NCBI RefSeq assembly: GCF_000313135.1
Contig: NW_004457532.1
Span: forward strand, 529,691-593,690
DNA from: Acanthamoeba castellanii str. Neff
Taxonomy: Eukaryota > Discosea > Longamoebia > Acanthamoebidae
Length of the DNA: 64,000 nucleotides
Direction: 5' to 3'
The notes beneath the pieces were generated by a model. That model searched no databases and had not been told where the DNA came from. It saw nothing but the letters and a program-made list of their open reading frames with translations. Positions 26,023 through 37,563 of the stretch are shown piece by piece (the first letter of the stretch is position 1; each line of letters starts with the position of its first letter). The position numbers were made by a program, and so were the translations under genes.

Positions 26023-29000
26023 ATGATGAACGAACCATCGTCGGTGGTGGGGGATGAACAGCCGGCCGCCCCCAATCAGCAGCAGGGCATGTTCGCCAAG
26101 TTCGCGCGCAAGAACCTGGCCAAGACCAAGTCGGCACCCGACCTCGTGGGCAAGAAGAACGCGATACAGGCGCCGTCACAGCAGAAGAAGGACGAGAGAG
26201 ACGACAAGAAGGTGAAGCAGATGACGGCCAACTCGATCGCGCAACTCGAGGCCGAACTGCGACGCGAGAACGAAAAGCTGGAGCGGCTGGTTGAACGTAA
26301 GAAGAAGCGACGCAGCCTCAAGGAGAAGGAGGTAAGAGGCGACCTTCTGCCACCTCTACAAGATGACGACGCAGCCACGAAGAAGAAGAAGGAGGATGGA
26401 GGTAATGGAAGCCTCGAGAGGATGGAAGAAGAGGACAAGAAGAAGAGGAGGAGCAAGAAGCGTGCATCGGGCGAGAGTAGCGGCAAGTCATCTTCGGGAG
26501 CTGCCCACTACATCTCCAATCTCATCAGCTCATCGAAGGAAAGAAAGAAGGAGAAGAGGGAGAAGAAGAAGGAGAGGAAGGACGAGAAGAAGGCAGAGAA
26601 GCAGAGGAAAAAGAGGGAGAAGCGCTCATCGTCATCTTCGCTCGGTACCCCTGCCGCAAACAACAACAGCACCAACGTTCCCAAGCCCTCGTCCTACTCG
26701 CTCAACTCGATCCAAGCTACCAAGATCCTTCGAGACGCCAACATCGACCCCGCCACCACCGCTCGAGGCACCTCCTTCTCCACTTCGACATCTACATCGC
26801 TCGGCGGCGGCGGTGGCGCTCCGCCGCTGGCCTTTGGCTCGGGCTCCTCCAACAGCGTGCGCTTCCGGGACCCGAGCTCGCCGCTGGGCTCGGCCAAGTC
26901 GACCTCGGCAGCGGCGATGCCGCTGTCCGCCCGGGCGCCACCTACGAACAAGACTGAGAGCGGCGCGGCGGGCGCGGCCACGAGCCGGGGGCACAGGGCG
27001 ACGATGGCGCCGGGCGTGCCGCTGGTGCTCGGCGGCGCCGGCGCGGCGGATCAATTGAATCAGGTCGATGGGGACTACATGAAGAAGATGGCGCGGCATG
27101 AGCTGCAGGCCTACCAGCAGAGTCAAGGCGACGAGACCGTGCTGCGGCGAGCCATCCGCAACAAGTACCTGCTGCACGTCTCAGTGGAGGGTACTGCTCC
27201 AACTTATCTGTCGCTTTCGCTTTCGCTCTTCGTTCTTATTCTTGGCCGTTCGTGTGTTCTGAATCTGTGTGCTGCATAGCTGGGCACGACGACGTCGTGC
27301 GATTCCTGGTGAACAACAAGAAGCTCAAACTCAACACGCCTGACGCCATGGTATAACAATCATCATCCTCATCATCATCTCTAAGATCAATGTTTGAGCT
27401 CAAGATTCCGTCCATTCGTACTTACCCCCCCTCTCTCTTTCTTTCTCGTAGGGCTGGACTCCTCTGCACTGCGCTTGCGCTGCCGGACATGTGAATATCA
27501 TCCTCTTTCTCCTCTCCAAGAAACGGTACGTGCGTATGAAGTCAGCCCCACTCCCGAGGCCCGCAGGCGCTCGCACTTGCTAATTTTCTTAACTCTCTCT
27601 CTTTTCTCCCTCGCAGAACGAATGTACAGAAGGTCACGAGCGATGGCTGCACAGCTCTCCATTATCTCATTCGCCATTTCCCCGACCCGTTCGCTCCCGA
27701 CTACAACGAACTCCTGGAAAAAGTACGTGAGCGCCTCTGCCCGTGCAGTACAATCATTTGCTTCGCTGCTAACCACAAACACCACACCCACTCCTCGAAC
27801 ACACAGTATTCGGACGTCGCCAACCGTTTGGTATCCATCGGATGCGATGTCAACGCCACGAACCGGTATGCCTCACATCCGCTTCCCAGTGTTCCCTGAG
27901 AAGGCTCGCTCACGACTTGGCTTCATGTCTTCACCACTGCTCCTCGCAGGAATGGAGAAACGGTTCTCCACTATGCGGCCTTCCGGGGAAAGTCGACCGC
28001 GGTCCGTTATCTGCTCGCGCATCGGGATTGGGACCTCGATATCAACGCTACCACCAAGTATGGCGCCTTCGCTTTCGTTCTTTTTCTTATCGGAGCCTGG
28101 CTTTGGGAATAGGAGCTAAACTCGCATCATTTTCCAGTGCGGGAGAGACGGCTCTGCATCTGGCGTGTTACAGCGGGAGTCTCGATACCGTAAATGCGCT
28201 CCTCGAGAGCCGGGCGGCCACCAACATCGTGGGCATCAACGGCACGCCGTTGGACATCGCCAAGCGGTACACACAACTCACAAACTCAAACTTGTTTCCC
28301 CTCGTGGTGCCCTCGTTCTCATGACCTTCACTCTATTACGTCCGTCATTCAGCCAAAACGACAAGCGGCTTGTCATGGCTCTGCTCAAGCACAAACAAAA
28401 GAAGGAACCTTCCAACTATCGTATGAACCGGGACGACGCTCAGTATCTGGGCTATGCCTACTCATCCGCCGGGTACCTGTCCACCCGTGTGTGCGTGTGT
28501 GTGTGTGTGGTGTGTTGTCGCGTGCGTGTGCGGTGGTAGCTCATGCGGTGCTGTGCGTGCAGTGAGGACGGCGACATGGACGAGACGACGGAGGCCGAAT
28601 TCATATCCGACGTCGAACCGGAGGACTCCTCGCGGCATCGCCATCGGCGCAACGTGCTGGCGAGAACGCCAACCCGCGATCACACGGAGCGAGAGGAAGA
28701 GGAGGAGCTTTTCTTCGGCTCGAACAAGGCCGTCGTGGTGGGCCACCGCCAACAGCAGCACCACCAGCATCAGAACGGCTCGCCCATGCGACCCGTGGCT
28801 GCCTTCTCTTCGCCGTGGCGCCGTTCGCTGGTCCTTCTCGAGAGCGAGAAGGTCGCGGAGCGCACCTCCCGCGGTCAACCGACTTCGACGCAGTCGCCGT
28901 CGACGCGTGAGGGCAATGCGACCCGGGCCAATCGGAGCTATAGAGCGAGCATGCACGTGTCTAGTCCGATAAGGTCCCTCACCAGCGAGTGGGACCTCGA

Positions 29001-31489
29001 TCCGTCGCCCAACGCCATCACCAGCGTGAGCACCGAGGACCGACGGCTCGCCAAGCGCAAGCTGTCCCGGGAGGAGCGCAAGCAGCGGCGGAAGAGCGGC
29101 GGCGCGTCCCGTCGACAGCGGAGCGTCTCGCTCAACAAGCAGCAGCAGGAGAAGAAGCGCAACGACCTCCGCGCGCAACGAAGCTTCAGCCCGCGCAAGG
29201 ACTCGAGCGACGATCTGTCGTCACCCGCCGAGGTCGAGGGCAAGGGCAAGGAGAAGGTCGATGACTACGACCACGACCACGACCACAACAACGATGTCGA
29301 CGTCGACAAGGCCCGCGCCGCGGCGGCCGCCATATTAAAGCGGCGCGGAAACAGGGCAGCCGGGGAGCAACAATTCGACATGAAGCCGCGGTGGGAGGAG
29401 GAGCAGGAGCAGGAGGAGGCCCAGGAAGACAACGACCACGACGACAAGAGCAGCAGCAGCGGCACCGAGGAGAAGCAGCGGCAGGCCCGCGAGCGGATGC
29501 GATCGCGCGAGCGGGAGATTCGGAAGGAGGACGACGAGGGACAACACAACGGCAGCGGCGAGCGGGTCATCCACGTGCTCGACCACACGACTGCCAGTGA
29601 AGACGACAGGAAGACCACCACCGCTGATGACGACGATGATGACGATGACGACAGCGATGGAAGCGATGCCGACAACGCCAAGAATAACAAGAAGCGAAGC
29701 GAGGCGAACATGCGGCGGGTGATCAGCTTCGACGATGAGCTGGCGCGGAAGAAGAAGAACCTGCTCAACAAGTCCGCACAGTCGGTGACACTGGATTATG
29801 CGGGCGGCGAGGCCGGCAAGCCGTCGACCAAAGCGAAAAGAGCCAAGAAGAAACGCGGCGGCGGAAAGAGCGAAGGCGAAGGCGGGAGCAGAACGAAGCG
29901 AGCGAAGAAAGAAAAGAAGAAGGGAAGCTCCACCAGGACGAGGAGCAAAAAGAAGGAGAATGACGACGGCGAGGCCGACAAAGAGAAGACGAGCAGCGCC
30001 ACGCGGAAGACCAACAAGCAGAAAAAGACCGGTGCGAAGAAGGGCGCGGACGACGAGAAGAAGATCAAGGCCTGGCTCAACGAGCTCAACCTGCCCGCCG
30101 AGTATCTCCGTCTCTTCCAACAGGACGGCTTCGACGACATGAACACCATTCAGCTTATCACCGGTACACGCACCACACGACACACACACGCGGCACACAC
30201 ACACACACACAAGTCTGATGCTAGTGCTGTCTTTCAGAGGAGGAGCTGGCGGATATTGGAATCAGCAAGACGGGCCACCGGAAGCGAATCATGCGTTGGG
30301 TCAAGCAGAACCCGGCGTCGCCCGTCTATTCGCCGCGGTCCGCGCGCTCATCGATCGCCGGCGACGGCCTCGGCAGCTCGGAGTTCTACCTGACCGATCC
30401 CGCCGAGGCCGCGCGGATGATGGCCGCCGCCGCAGCCGCCGCCGGCAGCGGCTCGGCGTCGTCGATACCAGCTACCGGAGGGACCATGGGCAGCCGCCTG
30501 TCGTCGTTCACCTTCTCGCCCTACTCCCCCTTCGCCTTCATCAAGGCCCGAAGCGCCGGCGCCGGCGGCACCGGGCTCGCCGATCTGAACTCGCCGCACT
30601 CGATCAGCATCGACTCGCCCAAGGAAGAGCGCCGCAAGCAGCAGCAGCAGATCCAGCTGCAGCTCAAGCAGCAGTTCAACTCGCCGCACTCGATCAGCAT
30701 CGAATCGCCCCAGGAGGAGCGTGCGCGCAAGCTCAAGCTTCGGTCGCTTCAGCGCAATTCGCTCGCCGCGCCGCTCGCCGCGACCGGCCGCGGCTCGGCC
30801 TTCTCAACATCGTCGCCCCTGCTGTCGGCTCGCGGAAGCAAGGCCGCCGACGGCGACAGCGCCGGCCCGAGCCTCCCGCCCGTGCGCCGCAAGAATCGGT
30901 GGGTGAGCGGCGAGGAGACCACCACGCGACCGCTGTCGCCTCTGCTCCGCACCCAGCTCGACCTCGAAGAGACCCAGCGAAGAGAGGAGGTACATCATTC
31001 AGCACATACCGCGCAGACATTCCTTGTGCATTCTTCGCACATTCCTTACGTTGTGCCCCCGTGGTGCAGGAGGAGGAGAGGGAACGACGGCTGTACACGA
31101 CCTCGCCGATGGCGTCCCCGCGCAAGGTCACGATTGCGGCAACGCCGGCGATGATGGCGACCTCAGCACGCCGGCCTGAGCCGCACCAAATCTACGTCAA
31201 GAACAACATCGCGCCGACCTCCGGGTCACCGCTCTCCCCGCGCAAGCACCAGATCACCGCCATCCCGATCCCCACCACTGCCGCGTCCTCCGGCGGCTCC
31301 TCTTCGAACCACTTCCTCGCTCGGACCTTCTCCACCTCTCCTTCATCCTCTTCATCGTCTTCCTCTTCATCATCACCATCGCCTTCATCGTCGCCCACCA
31401 GCTTCTGTACGCCGTCGTCGCCGCGCCTGCCGGCCTTCACCCGCAAGCCACTGCCCCGGCCGCCCGCGTCGACAAGCACCCGGAGTTAA
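26023..31489 (+). CDS. Large ankyrin-repeat and SAM-domain protein
   Basis: Probable scaffold protein. The ATG is at 26023. The N-terminal third is a charged coiled-coil and Lys-rich region. Ankyrin repeats follow over seven short exons: HDDVVRFLVNNKKLKLN, GWTPLHCACAAGHVNIILFL, DGCTALHYLIRHFPDP, NGETVLHYAAFRGKSTAVRY, and AGETALHLACYSGSLDTVNA. After these comes a long disordered part with acidic and basic runs (28563-30160). A SAM domain is split by an intron (IKAWLNELNLPAEYLRLFQQ, DGFDDMNTIQLIT, ELADIGISKTGHRKRIMRWV). The tail has two copies of NSPHSISI(D/E)SP. A last exon, rich in Ser and Pro, ends at 31489. Length is about 1,450 residues. The gene model relies on domain continuity; two neighbouring genes remain possible at the repeat-filled intron near 28500, but the ankyrin and SAM exons keep compatible frames. 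Confidence 0.8.
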
Positions 31490-31666
31490 AATCGGAGTTC
31501 TATTTTGTGGACGGTCAATTTTTCGAATTGAAAAGAAAGAAATTAAAAAGAAAAGAAAAGAAAAGAAGAACCAGTTCTTGTGGCCCTACGGTTGCGCGTG
31601 AAGGCGTCACTTCCGGCCGAATCGCTGCGAGCTCGGTTTGAAGTAGACACAGCGCGTGAGGTGGAC

Positions 31667-33263
31667 ATGATGATGAGGACAATCCGGATGCGCTGGTGGA
31701 CGGTGGCCTGCGTGGCGCTCAACCTCGCTCTGGTCCTGTGGTGGTTGAATCTCTTCCCCTTCAACCTGTTCTATTCACCCCCGCGTACGTCCCTGCCCTT
31801 CCTTCCTCCCTAGACCTGCGTCTGTCCCCTATCTTCCCTCTTCCTTCATCTTCATCTTTATTTAGCAATGTCGAGAACCGGCGAGAACGAGAACGCTTAA
31901 AAAAATAACGATCTATTTGTTCTCAAAAAAGAACGATCCCAGGCCATCCACAACGCCATCGCGCGGCTCCCCGTGCGCCTGCCCTACGAACCGTCCGACG
32001 TGGAGGTCCTCCTCTTCGGCAATCGCGACCGCTACTGCCCCACCATTCGGTACCTTCAGGGCCCTCCAACGGCGTTTTGGCCTCGGCTACTAACGCGTTG
32101 ACCAATGGCAAACTTTTGTTGCACCACGTGTGCGGCACAATTCGGCAATTGTGAATGTGCACATTTTTTTAATTATTATTATTTATTTGTGACGTGTTTT
32201 TATTATTATTATTAAAAAAAGGTCGGCCATCCACACGGGCTACAAGCACATCACGTTGATGGGCTACGGCGAGGTCTTTCCGAATCGGGAGGAGGCGCTC
32301 TACATGAAGGTGCTCATGGTGCGCAACTACCTCGCCACCATACCGGGCGACCAAATCGTCGTCTTCATCGACAGCTTCGACTCCATCCTCTACGCCACCC
32401 CATCCGAGCTCCTCGCCAGCTGGCGTCGCGGCCTCGACCGCCAGAACGCGTACCTCCTACCCCTCCGCCTCTCTAGACCCCAAAAACAACACTAACGCGC
32501 GTGTCGTGTCGTGTCATTGTATTGGTCGTGTCGTGCGCAGTAATGGAAGTATTTTGTTGGGAACGGAGAGGAATCTGTGGCCGGAGGAGTGGATTCGACC
32601 AGGCTTCGAAGCGGTGAAGGCGCCGACGCCCTACGCCTTCCCCAATTCGGGGGATCTACATGGGCCGCGCCCGCGACCTGCTGGAGGCCCTCACCCGCGC
32701 TGCCATCTACGAGGAGCGCGACGACCAGCTCGCGTGGGAGCTGGTCTATGTCGATAACCCGGGCATGGTGGCGCTGGACTACCACGCCGACCTGGTGGCC
32801 AACATGTACCTCTCCTGCGACGACCTGGCCCTCCGGCCCTACGCCGGCGCCGCGTTTGAAGAAGTCGGAAAGAACGAAAGCGAAGAAGGCGAAAGAACGA
32901 AAGCGAAAGCGAAGACGAGGCCGTACAACAAGGTGACGGACGTGTTCCCGTCGGTGCTGCACTTCAACGGCCGCTCGACGGGCCAGTGCGGGATCACGGA
33001 GTACCAGCGGACGGCGTGGTGGGACCAGGCCGACTCGACCGAGGAGCGAGCGCGGCAACGCGGGCGAGAGCTCGACTTCAAACTGTGGTCTGTCTCTCGC
33101 ACCCTCTACCTCTCCCGTCTTCCCTTCCCCAACATCTGCGCTTGAACATAAATCAAATTTCGTTTCGTTTCGTTTTCGTTTTGTGTTTTGTGGCCACATG
33201 TTGTTCTGCAGAGCGAGCCACACGAAGGTATCAAAGTATGAGTATGATTATGAGATAACATAA
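31667..33263 (+). CDS. PLOD-type glycosyltransferase, type II membrane protein
   Basis: Resembles the glycosyltransferase domain of lysyl hydroxylase/procollagen glucosyltransferases, acting in ER or Golgi. The ATG at 31667 (MMMRTIRMRWW) is followed by a signal anchor (TVACVALNLALVLWWLNLF). Catalytic blocks are SAIHTGYKHITLMGYGEV, VVFIDSFDSILYATPSELL (the DxxD-type metal site), NGSILLGTERNLWPEEW, AFPNSGIYMGRARDLLEALT, RDDQLAWELVYVDN and FPSVLHFNGRS. The hydroxylase part of animal PLOD is absent. A basic insertion (KNESEEGERTKAKAKTRP) interrupts the last third. The 3' exon can be spliced two ways: one ends at 33263, two bases before the next gene's ATG, and the other ends at 33241. Confidence 0.83.
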
Positions 33264-33265
33264 CG

Positions 33266-33797
33266 ATGGAGCACAAGTTCTACCCACCCACCACAGTTGT
33301 CGAGCTTCTCGAGTTTGAGGTGCCGCCCGGTGAGGTGGACCAATTCATTGAGGCGGACGAACGAGTGTGGACTGCCTACCTCTCGTCGTGCCCGGGCTTC
33401 CTCGACAAGCAAGGTCGGGCATCGCCCTCGCCGCTCAACCCCCCCCCCCAATGAGTGGCACTCATCGTAGTGGAGTTTGCTGCAGTGTGGGTGCGCTGCA
33501 CAGAAGAGAGTTCAGGTGCGCTGCTGGACGAGAGACAGGTCGTGTGCGCGACGGTGTGGTGGGCGAGCCTGGAGCTGTGGAAGGCCATCCCACAGTCCGA
33601 GCTCGACAAGGTAACAGAGCTCATATCTCTTCCCTCTTCAGTCTGCTGCATGATACATCTCACCCACAACAACTCTACAGGTGCAAGAGCAGTTCGTGAG
33701 GGAGCTCGAGGGCAAGGAGTTCCCCATCACCAAGGCCGATGCCTTTCAACTCCGCAAGGCCGGCGGTTGTTCCAAAACTCTCTCTTCGACCAAATGA
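33266..33797 (+). CDS. TIGR03792-like small protein (cyanobacterial-type family)
   Basis: Three exons from the ATG at 33266 to a stop at 33797, joined at GTCGGG and GTAACA donors, about 125 residues. Conserved blocks are VVELLEFEVPPGEVDQFIEA, DERVWTAYLSSCPGFLDKQ, VVCATVWWASLELWKAIPQS and FPITKADAFQLRKAG. The order matches TIGR03792, a family of unknown function best known from cyanobacteria, with a ferredoxin-like fold of the antibiotic-biosynthesis-monooxygenase type. No targeting sequence is seen. The gene follows the glycosyltransferase almost without spacer. Confidence 0.75.
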
Positions 33798-33890
33798 GGA
33801 AGGAGCCCTCTTGTGCCATTGGCCCATTAATTTAAATTGATTGCATTGTAACTCGGCAATTGCGCGAGCAAAAAGAGAGAGAGAAGACGA

Positions 33891-36800
33891 CTAGGAGGAG
33901 GTCCAGTTGTTGCGGTAGATGGCGTCGGCGACCTTGATGACCTCCCCCTGCTCCTTGACGTCGTGTACGCGAATGATGTTTGCTCCACCTGTGGGTCCCG
34001 GGGGGGGGTCGAAGAAGAATGAACGCCAGTCAGACCAGAAAAAACAGAACAACAGGCAGCGGCGGCGGGTACCAGCGACAGCGGCGGTCGATGTGGCGGC
34101 GGTGCCCCAGCCACGCAGCTTGGGCTTGGTTTCGGCTTCGCCTGAAAGGAACACAGGAAAGTGAGACGAACCCCGACGATGCCGCACACACAGAAACAGC
34201 CAACCACCGCACACGACACGACACGCACGACACACCACCGCACGCGCACGTACCTCCAACAATTTTGCCGATGAAGCCCTTACGCGAGGCGCCGACCAGC
34301 ATGGCGTAGCTTTCCCCCACCTAAAGCGCCGAAGGCAGATAAGAAGCTGGGACTCTTCGAGCTTAGAGAGGGGGGGGGGCTAAGAGTGATACCTCACGGT
34401 GGAGCGGCTTGAGCCGTCGGAGGATCTCCAAGTTGTGATCGGCCGTCTTGGCAAAGCCAATGCCTAAGGCACAGCGAGAACAGCAAGAAGAAGAAGAAGA
34501 AAACGTGTAAGACCTGTGCGGTGTGTGTGGTGTGTGTGTGGAAACACTTCGTACCGGCGTCGAGGATGATGTTCCATCTGGGGATACCCGCCAGCTGAGC
34601 CGAATCGGCTCGCTGCTTCAAAACGCGGGCCACCTCGTCGAGCATCTTACCGCCATAGTCGGTATTGACCGGCTGCATCATCGTCTGCGGCGTGCTGTGG
34701 TTGACATTTACCAAAAGACAAGAAGACGGCTTGTGAGGCGCCGTCGGTAACAACGGCCTGGGCCTTTGTTGTGGGTGGGTGGGTGGGGGATTTTATATAC
34801 CCTCGCATGTGCATCAGCACGATCGGCACCTGGTAGTGGTGAGCCACCGACAAAATCTTCTCGTCGTACACGCCGCCGCTGATGTCGTTGATCACATCGG
34901 CGCCTGCCCACACACACACACACACACACAGCAGAATGAGCAATTGATGGAAATAGGACGGGCGGTGTTCGTGCGCTGTATAGCTTGTGTGTGCGGCTCC
35001 GCACCCACTTTGATGGCCTCCTCAGCAACGGAGGAGTAGAAGGTGTCGATCGAAATGGGGATGTTCTAGCGATGGGCAGGAATCGAGGGTCAGCTGTCCT
35101 TGGGTTGGGGAGAATGATGGGGTGGGGGAGGCAAACCTTCATCCAGGCGCAGTTGGCCTCGCTCCTGAGCGCTTGCACGAGGGGCACCACCCGCTTGACC
35201 TCCTCCTCGGCCGAGAGCAGCGTGGACCTGGGGTTGGTCGACTGCCCGCCAATGTCCAGTATGTGGGCGCCGCCCTCAACCTTAAGCCAAGGAAAGAAAA
35301 GGAAAGAAAAGAAATGCAGTAGTGTTTGCCAACCAAAGCACACATTTGAAACCAGAGCGCGTCGATCGATTGGATGGATGCAAGTCCATGGCTTACTTAC
35401 CAGCTCCTTGGCATGCCTGACGGCGGTCTCGATATCGAAGCAGTCGCCACCATCGCTGAAGCTGTCGGGCGTCGCGTTGATGATGCCCTGTGCGCGTGCG
35501 GAGTGAGAAGCTCATGTCTTTGCAAGAATTCAGGAAAGGACACTCGAGTGGGTTGTAAGAGCGCACCATGACAAACGTGCGTTCGCTCCAGGTCCAGAGC
35601 TGCGAGCGGATGGGCGTAACTCGGTACAGCTTGTGCTGCGGCAGCTCATGGAACAGCTGCGCGACTGGTCCACCACCGCCTGGAGTCAGCACACACGATG
35701 TGCGATATCGCTCTCTGAGTAGAGTGGAACACTAAGCACTACGTACTCGTCTTCTTCAAAATTGGGTGCACGTAGTCCGCAGCAATGCTGAATGATAACA
35801 GCGCGAAGAAGAAGAAGGTTAGGACTTGTTTGTAACGAAAGTAGCGGGTAGTAGTGGAACGACGTACTCCTTCAGCGGACCCAGCACGAAGTCGCGCTCA
35901 GGAATTCTTGAAGAGAAGAAAAGAGAAAGGTGAGGGCTAGCCTCGAGCAAAGCTTTGGATTCTCCTTTGTTGAGTGCACAAAGGCTGACGTACCTCGAGT
36001 GGGGGATGATCAGCGATTCATCGCTGCGGTGGACGTGGATCGAGTCGTAGAACAGGATGTCAACGTCAATGCACCGCGGACCAAAGCGGATCTGATGTCA
36101 ATCATGCCAATCATGCCATGAGTCTCACTATGTTGCACACCCTGGGGAAGAGCGGGGGAAGTGCAACGATCGCGCGCGAGAGAGAGAGAGAGACGCGATT
36201 ACTTACCCCTCCGGTCGTGCGTCCAAGTCTCTGTTCGACGCTCTTGACCAAGTCGAGCAGCTCGCCGGGTGTGAGCTTCGTTCGAATCTGGGTTTTGTTG
36301 CGCGTGACGTGTTAGGCACCTGTAGCCGTGTAGCGGCCTTGTCGTTGTTCTCTCCTCTTTCGCGAGAGTAGTAGTGGTACCTTGCACGCGGCATTCAAGA
36401 AGGCCGGCTGATCCACTACGTAGGCCGGAGGCGTCTGCAAACGTTGAGCGGAGCCAAGAACATCAGTTGTGAGCACCAGTGCGTCGTGTGTGCGTGTGTC
36501 GTGTGGTGTGTGTCGTGTTCAATGTCGAACCTGGTAGAGGGCCGAGGTGCTGATGATGTCGCAGGACTCGGCCAGGACCTTGAGCGCCTTGTAGATGTTG
36601 TCCTCCCGCTGGCCCAGGTTGCTGCCCAGCGCCAGATAGGCCGTGTGCACGCTGTTGCTCTTCTTGGCCGCACCACCGCTGCTCTCTTCCGCCACGCCCG
36701 CCGCGTCGTCCTTGGGCTTGCCGGGACTCGCCACCACCGCCGGAGCCGCGACTGCCGGCTGTGGCTGTTGCTGGTGTTGGGCCTGAGCGGCGCTCTGCTG

Positions 36801-37238
36801 GAGCATGAGCGGCTCCTGCACCAGGAAGAAGTCGCGGGTGCGGTGGACCTCGACGGCGGGGCATCGGGCGAGGGAGAGGGCGCAGGGCTTCTCGACATGG
36901 ACGATGGCCTCGGCGGCGCCGAACTGGACGCAGCAGATCTTGGCGATGCCGGAGCAGAGGGACTCGAGGGTGTAGTGGTGCGAGTCCTCGGTGTAGGCCA
37001 CGACGGCCTTGCAGACAAGGCTGTAGTTGATGGTGTGCCGCACGTCGTCGTGTAGGGCGGCCTGCTTGATGTCGTGGAAGATGACGATGCTGATGTTGAT
37101 GTTCTGCCGCTTAACGCGTTCCTCCTTGTTGACGCCCAGGATGGCCTGCACCATCAGATCCTTGATGAAGATCTTGTCCTTTGCCGGCATAGACGTGGAC
37201 GTAGAAGAAGTTGCTGATGTGGGGGCGAGATGATTCAT
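33891..37238 (-). CDS. FOL1: Trifunctional folate synthesis protein (DHNA, HPPK, DHPS)
   Basis: Carries three consecutive steps of folate synthesis. Dihydroneopterin aldolase comes first (from 37238; KIFIKDLMVQAILGVNKEER, SLVCKAVVAYTEDSHHYTLE), then a Gln/Pro/Ala linker. Hydroxymethylpterin pyrophosphokinase follows (HTAYLALGSNLGQREDNIYK, ALYQTPPAYVVDQPAFLNAA, GIRFGPRCIDVDILFYD, SLIIPHSRIPERDFVLGPL). Dihydropteroate synthase is last (GIINATPDSFSDGGDCFD, GAHILDIGGQSTNPRSTLLS, GADVINDISGGVYDEKIL, VPIVLMHMRGTPQTM, IILDAGIGFAKTADHNLEIL, SYAMLVGASRKGFIGKIVG, GANIIRVHDVKEQGEVIKVA). The fusion order is that of fungal FOL1 and Pneumocystis FAS. The DHPS part is the sulfonamide target. Many introns. 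The first ATG lies at 37238 with no targeting signal. Confidence 0.95.
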
Positions 37239-37563
37239 ATTTGATCGCGATTGGTCTGTGGCCGATTTCGAAAATCTCGAACGGTGTGTAGGGGTAATGG
37301 TTTATGCAAAAGTTGCACAAACAGCGGAGTCGTCGAGGGCGGAATGATACGCCACGTAAACAGCACAACAGCTCAGCCGAGCTTCTCGTTGCAGGTCGTA
37401 TATCCCAGATCCCAAGCACGCGACAGACGGCCAGCCGTAGGTGCGAAAGCAGAAGTGGAAAGAAACTTGGCGCCACAGAAAACAAAAAAGAGCAAAAATG
37501 CGTTTTCGGAATCTGACGAATTTCACGTCAAATAACTCGAACATACCTTAAATACCTCAAATT
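37239..37563. promoter_or_regulatory. Divergent promoter of FOL1 and the SAP-like gene
   Basis: 325 bases between two divergent ATGs. AT-rich next to the plus-strand start (ataccttaaatacctcaaattATG). No distinct motif recognised. Confidence 0.4.

Noticed and set aside
29335..30210. Minus-strand hydrophobic frame in the ankyrin-SAM gene that looks like membrane segments
   Set aside because: Antisense of Lys/Asp/Glu/Arg runs always gives Leu/Val/Ser/Phe runs; the SAM and ankyrin exons prove the plus strand.
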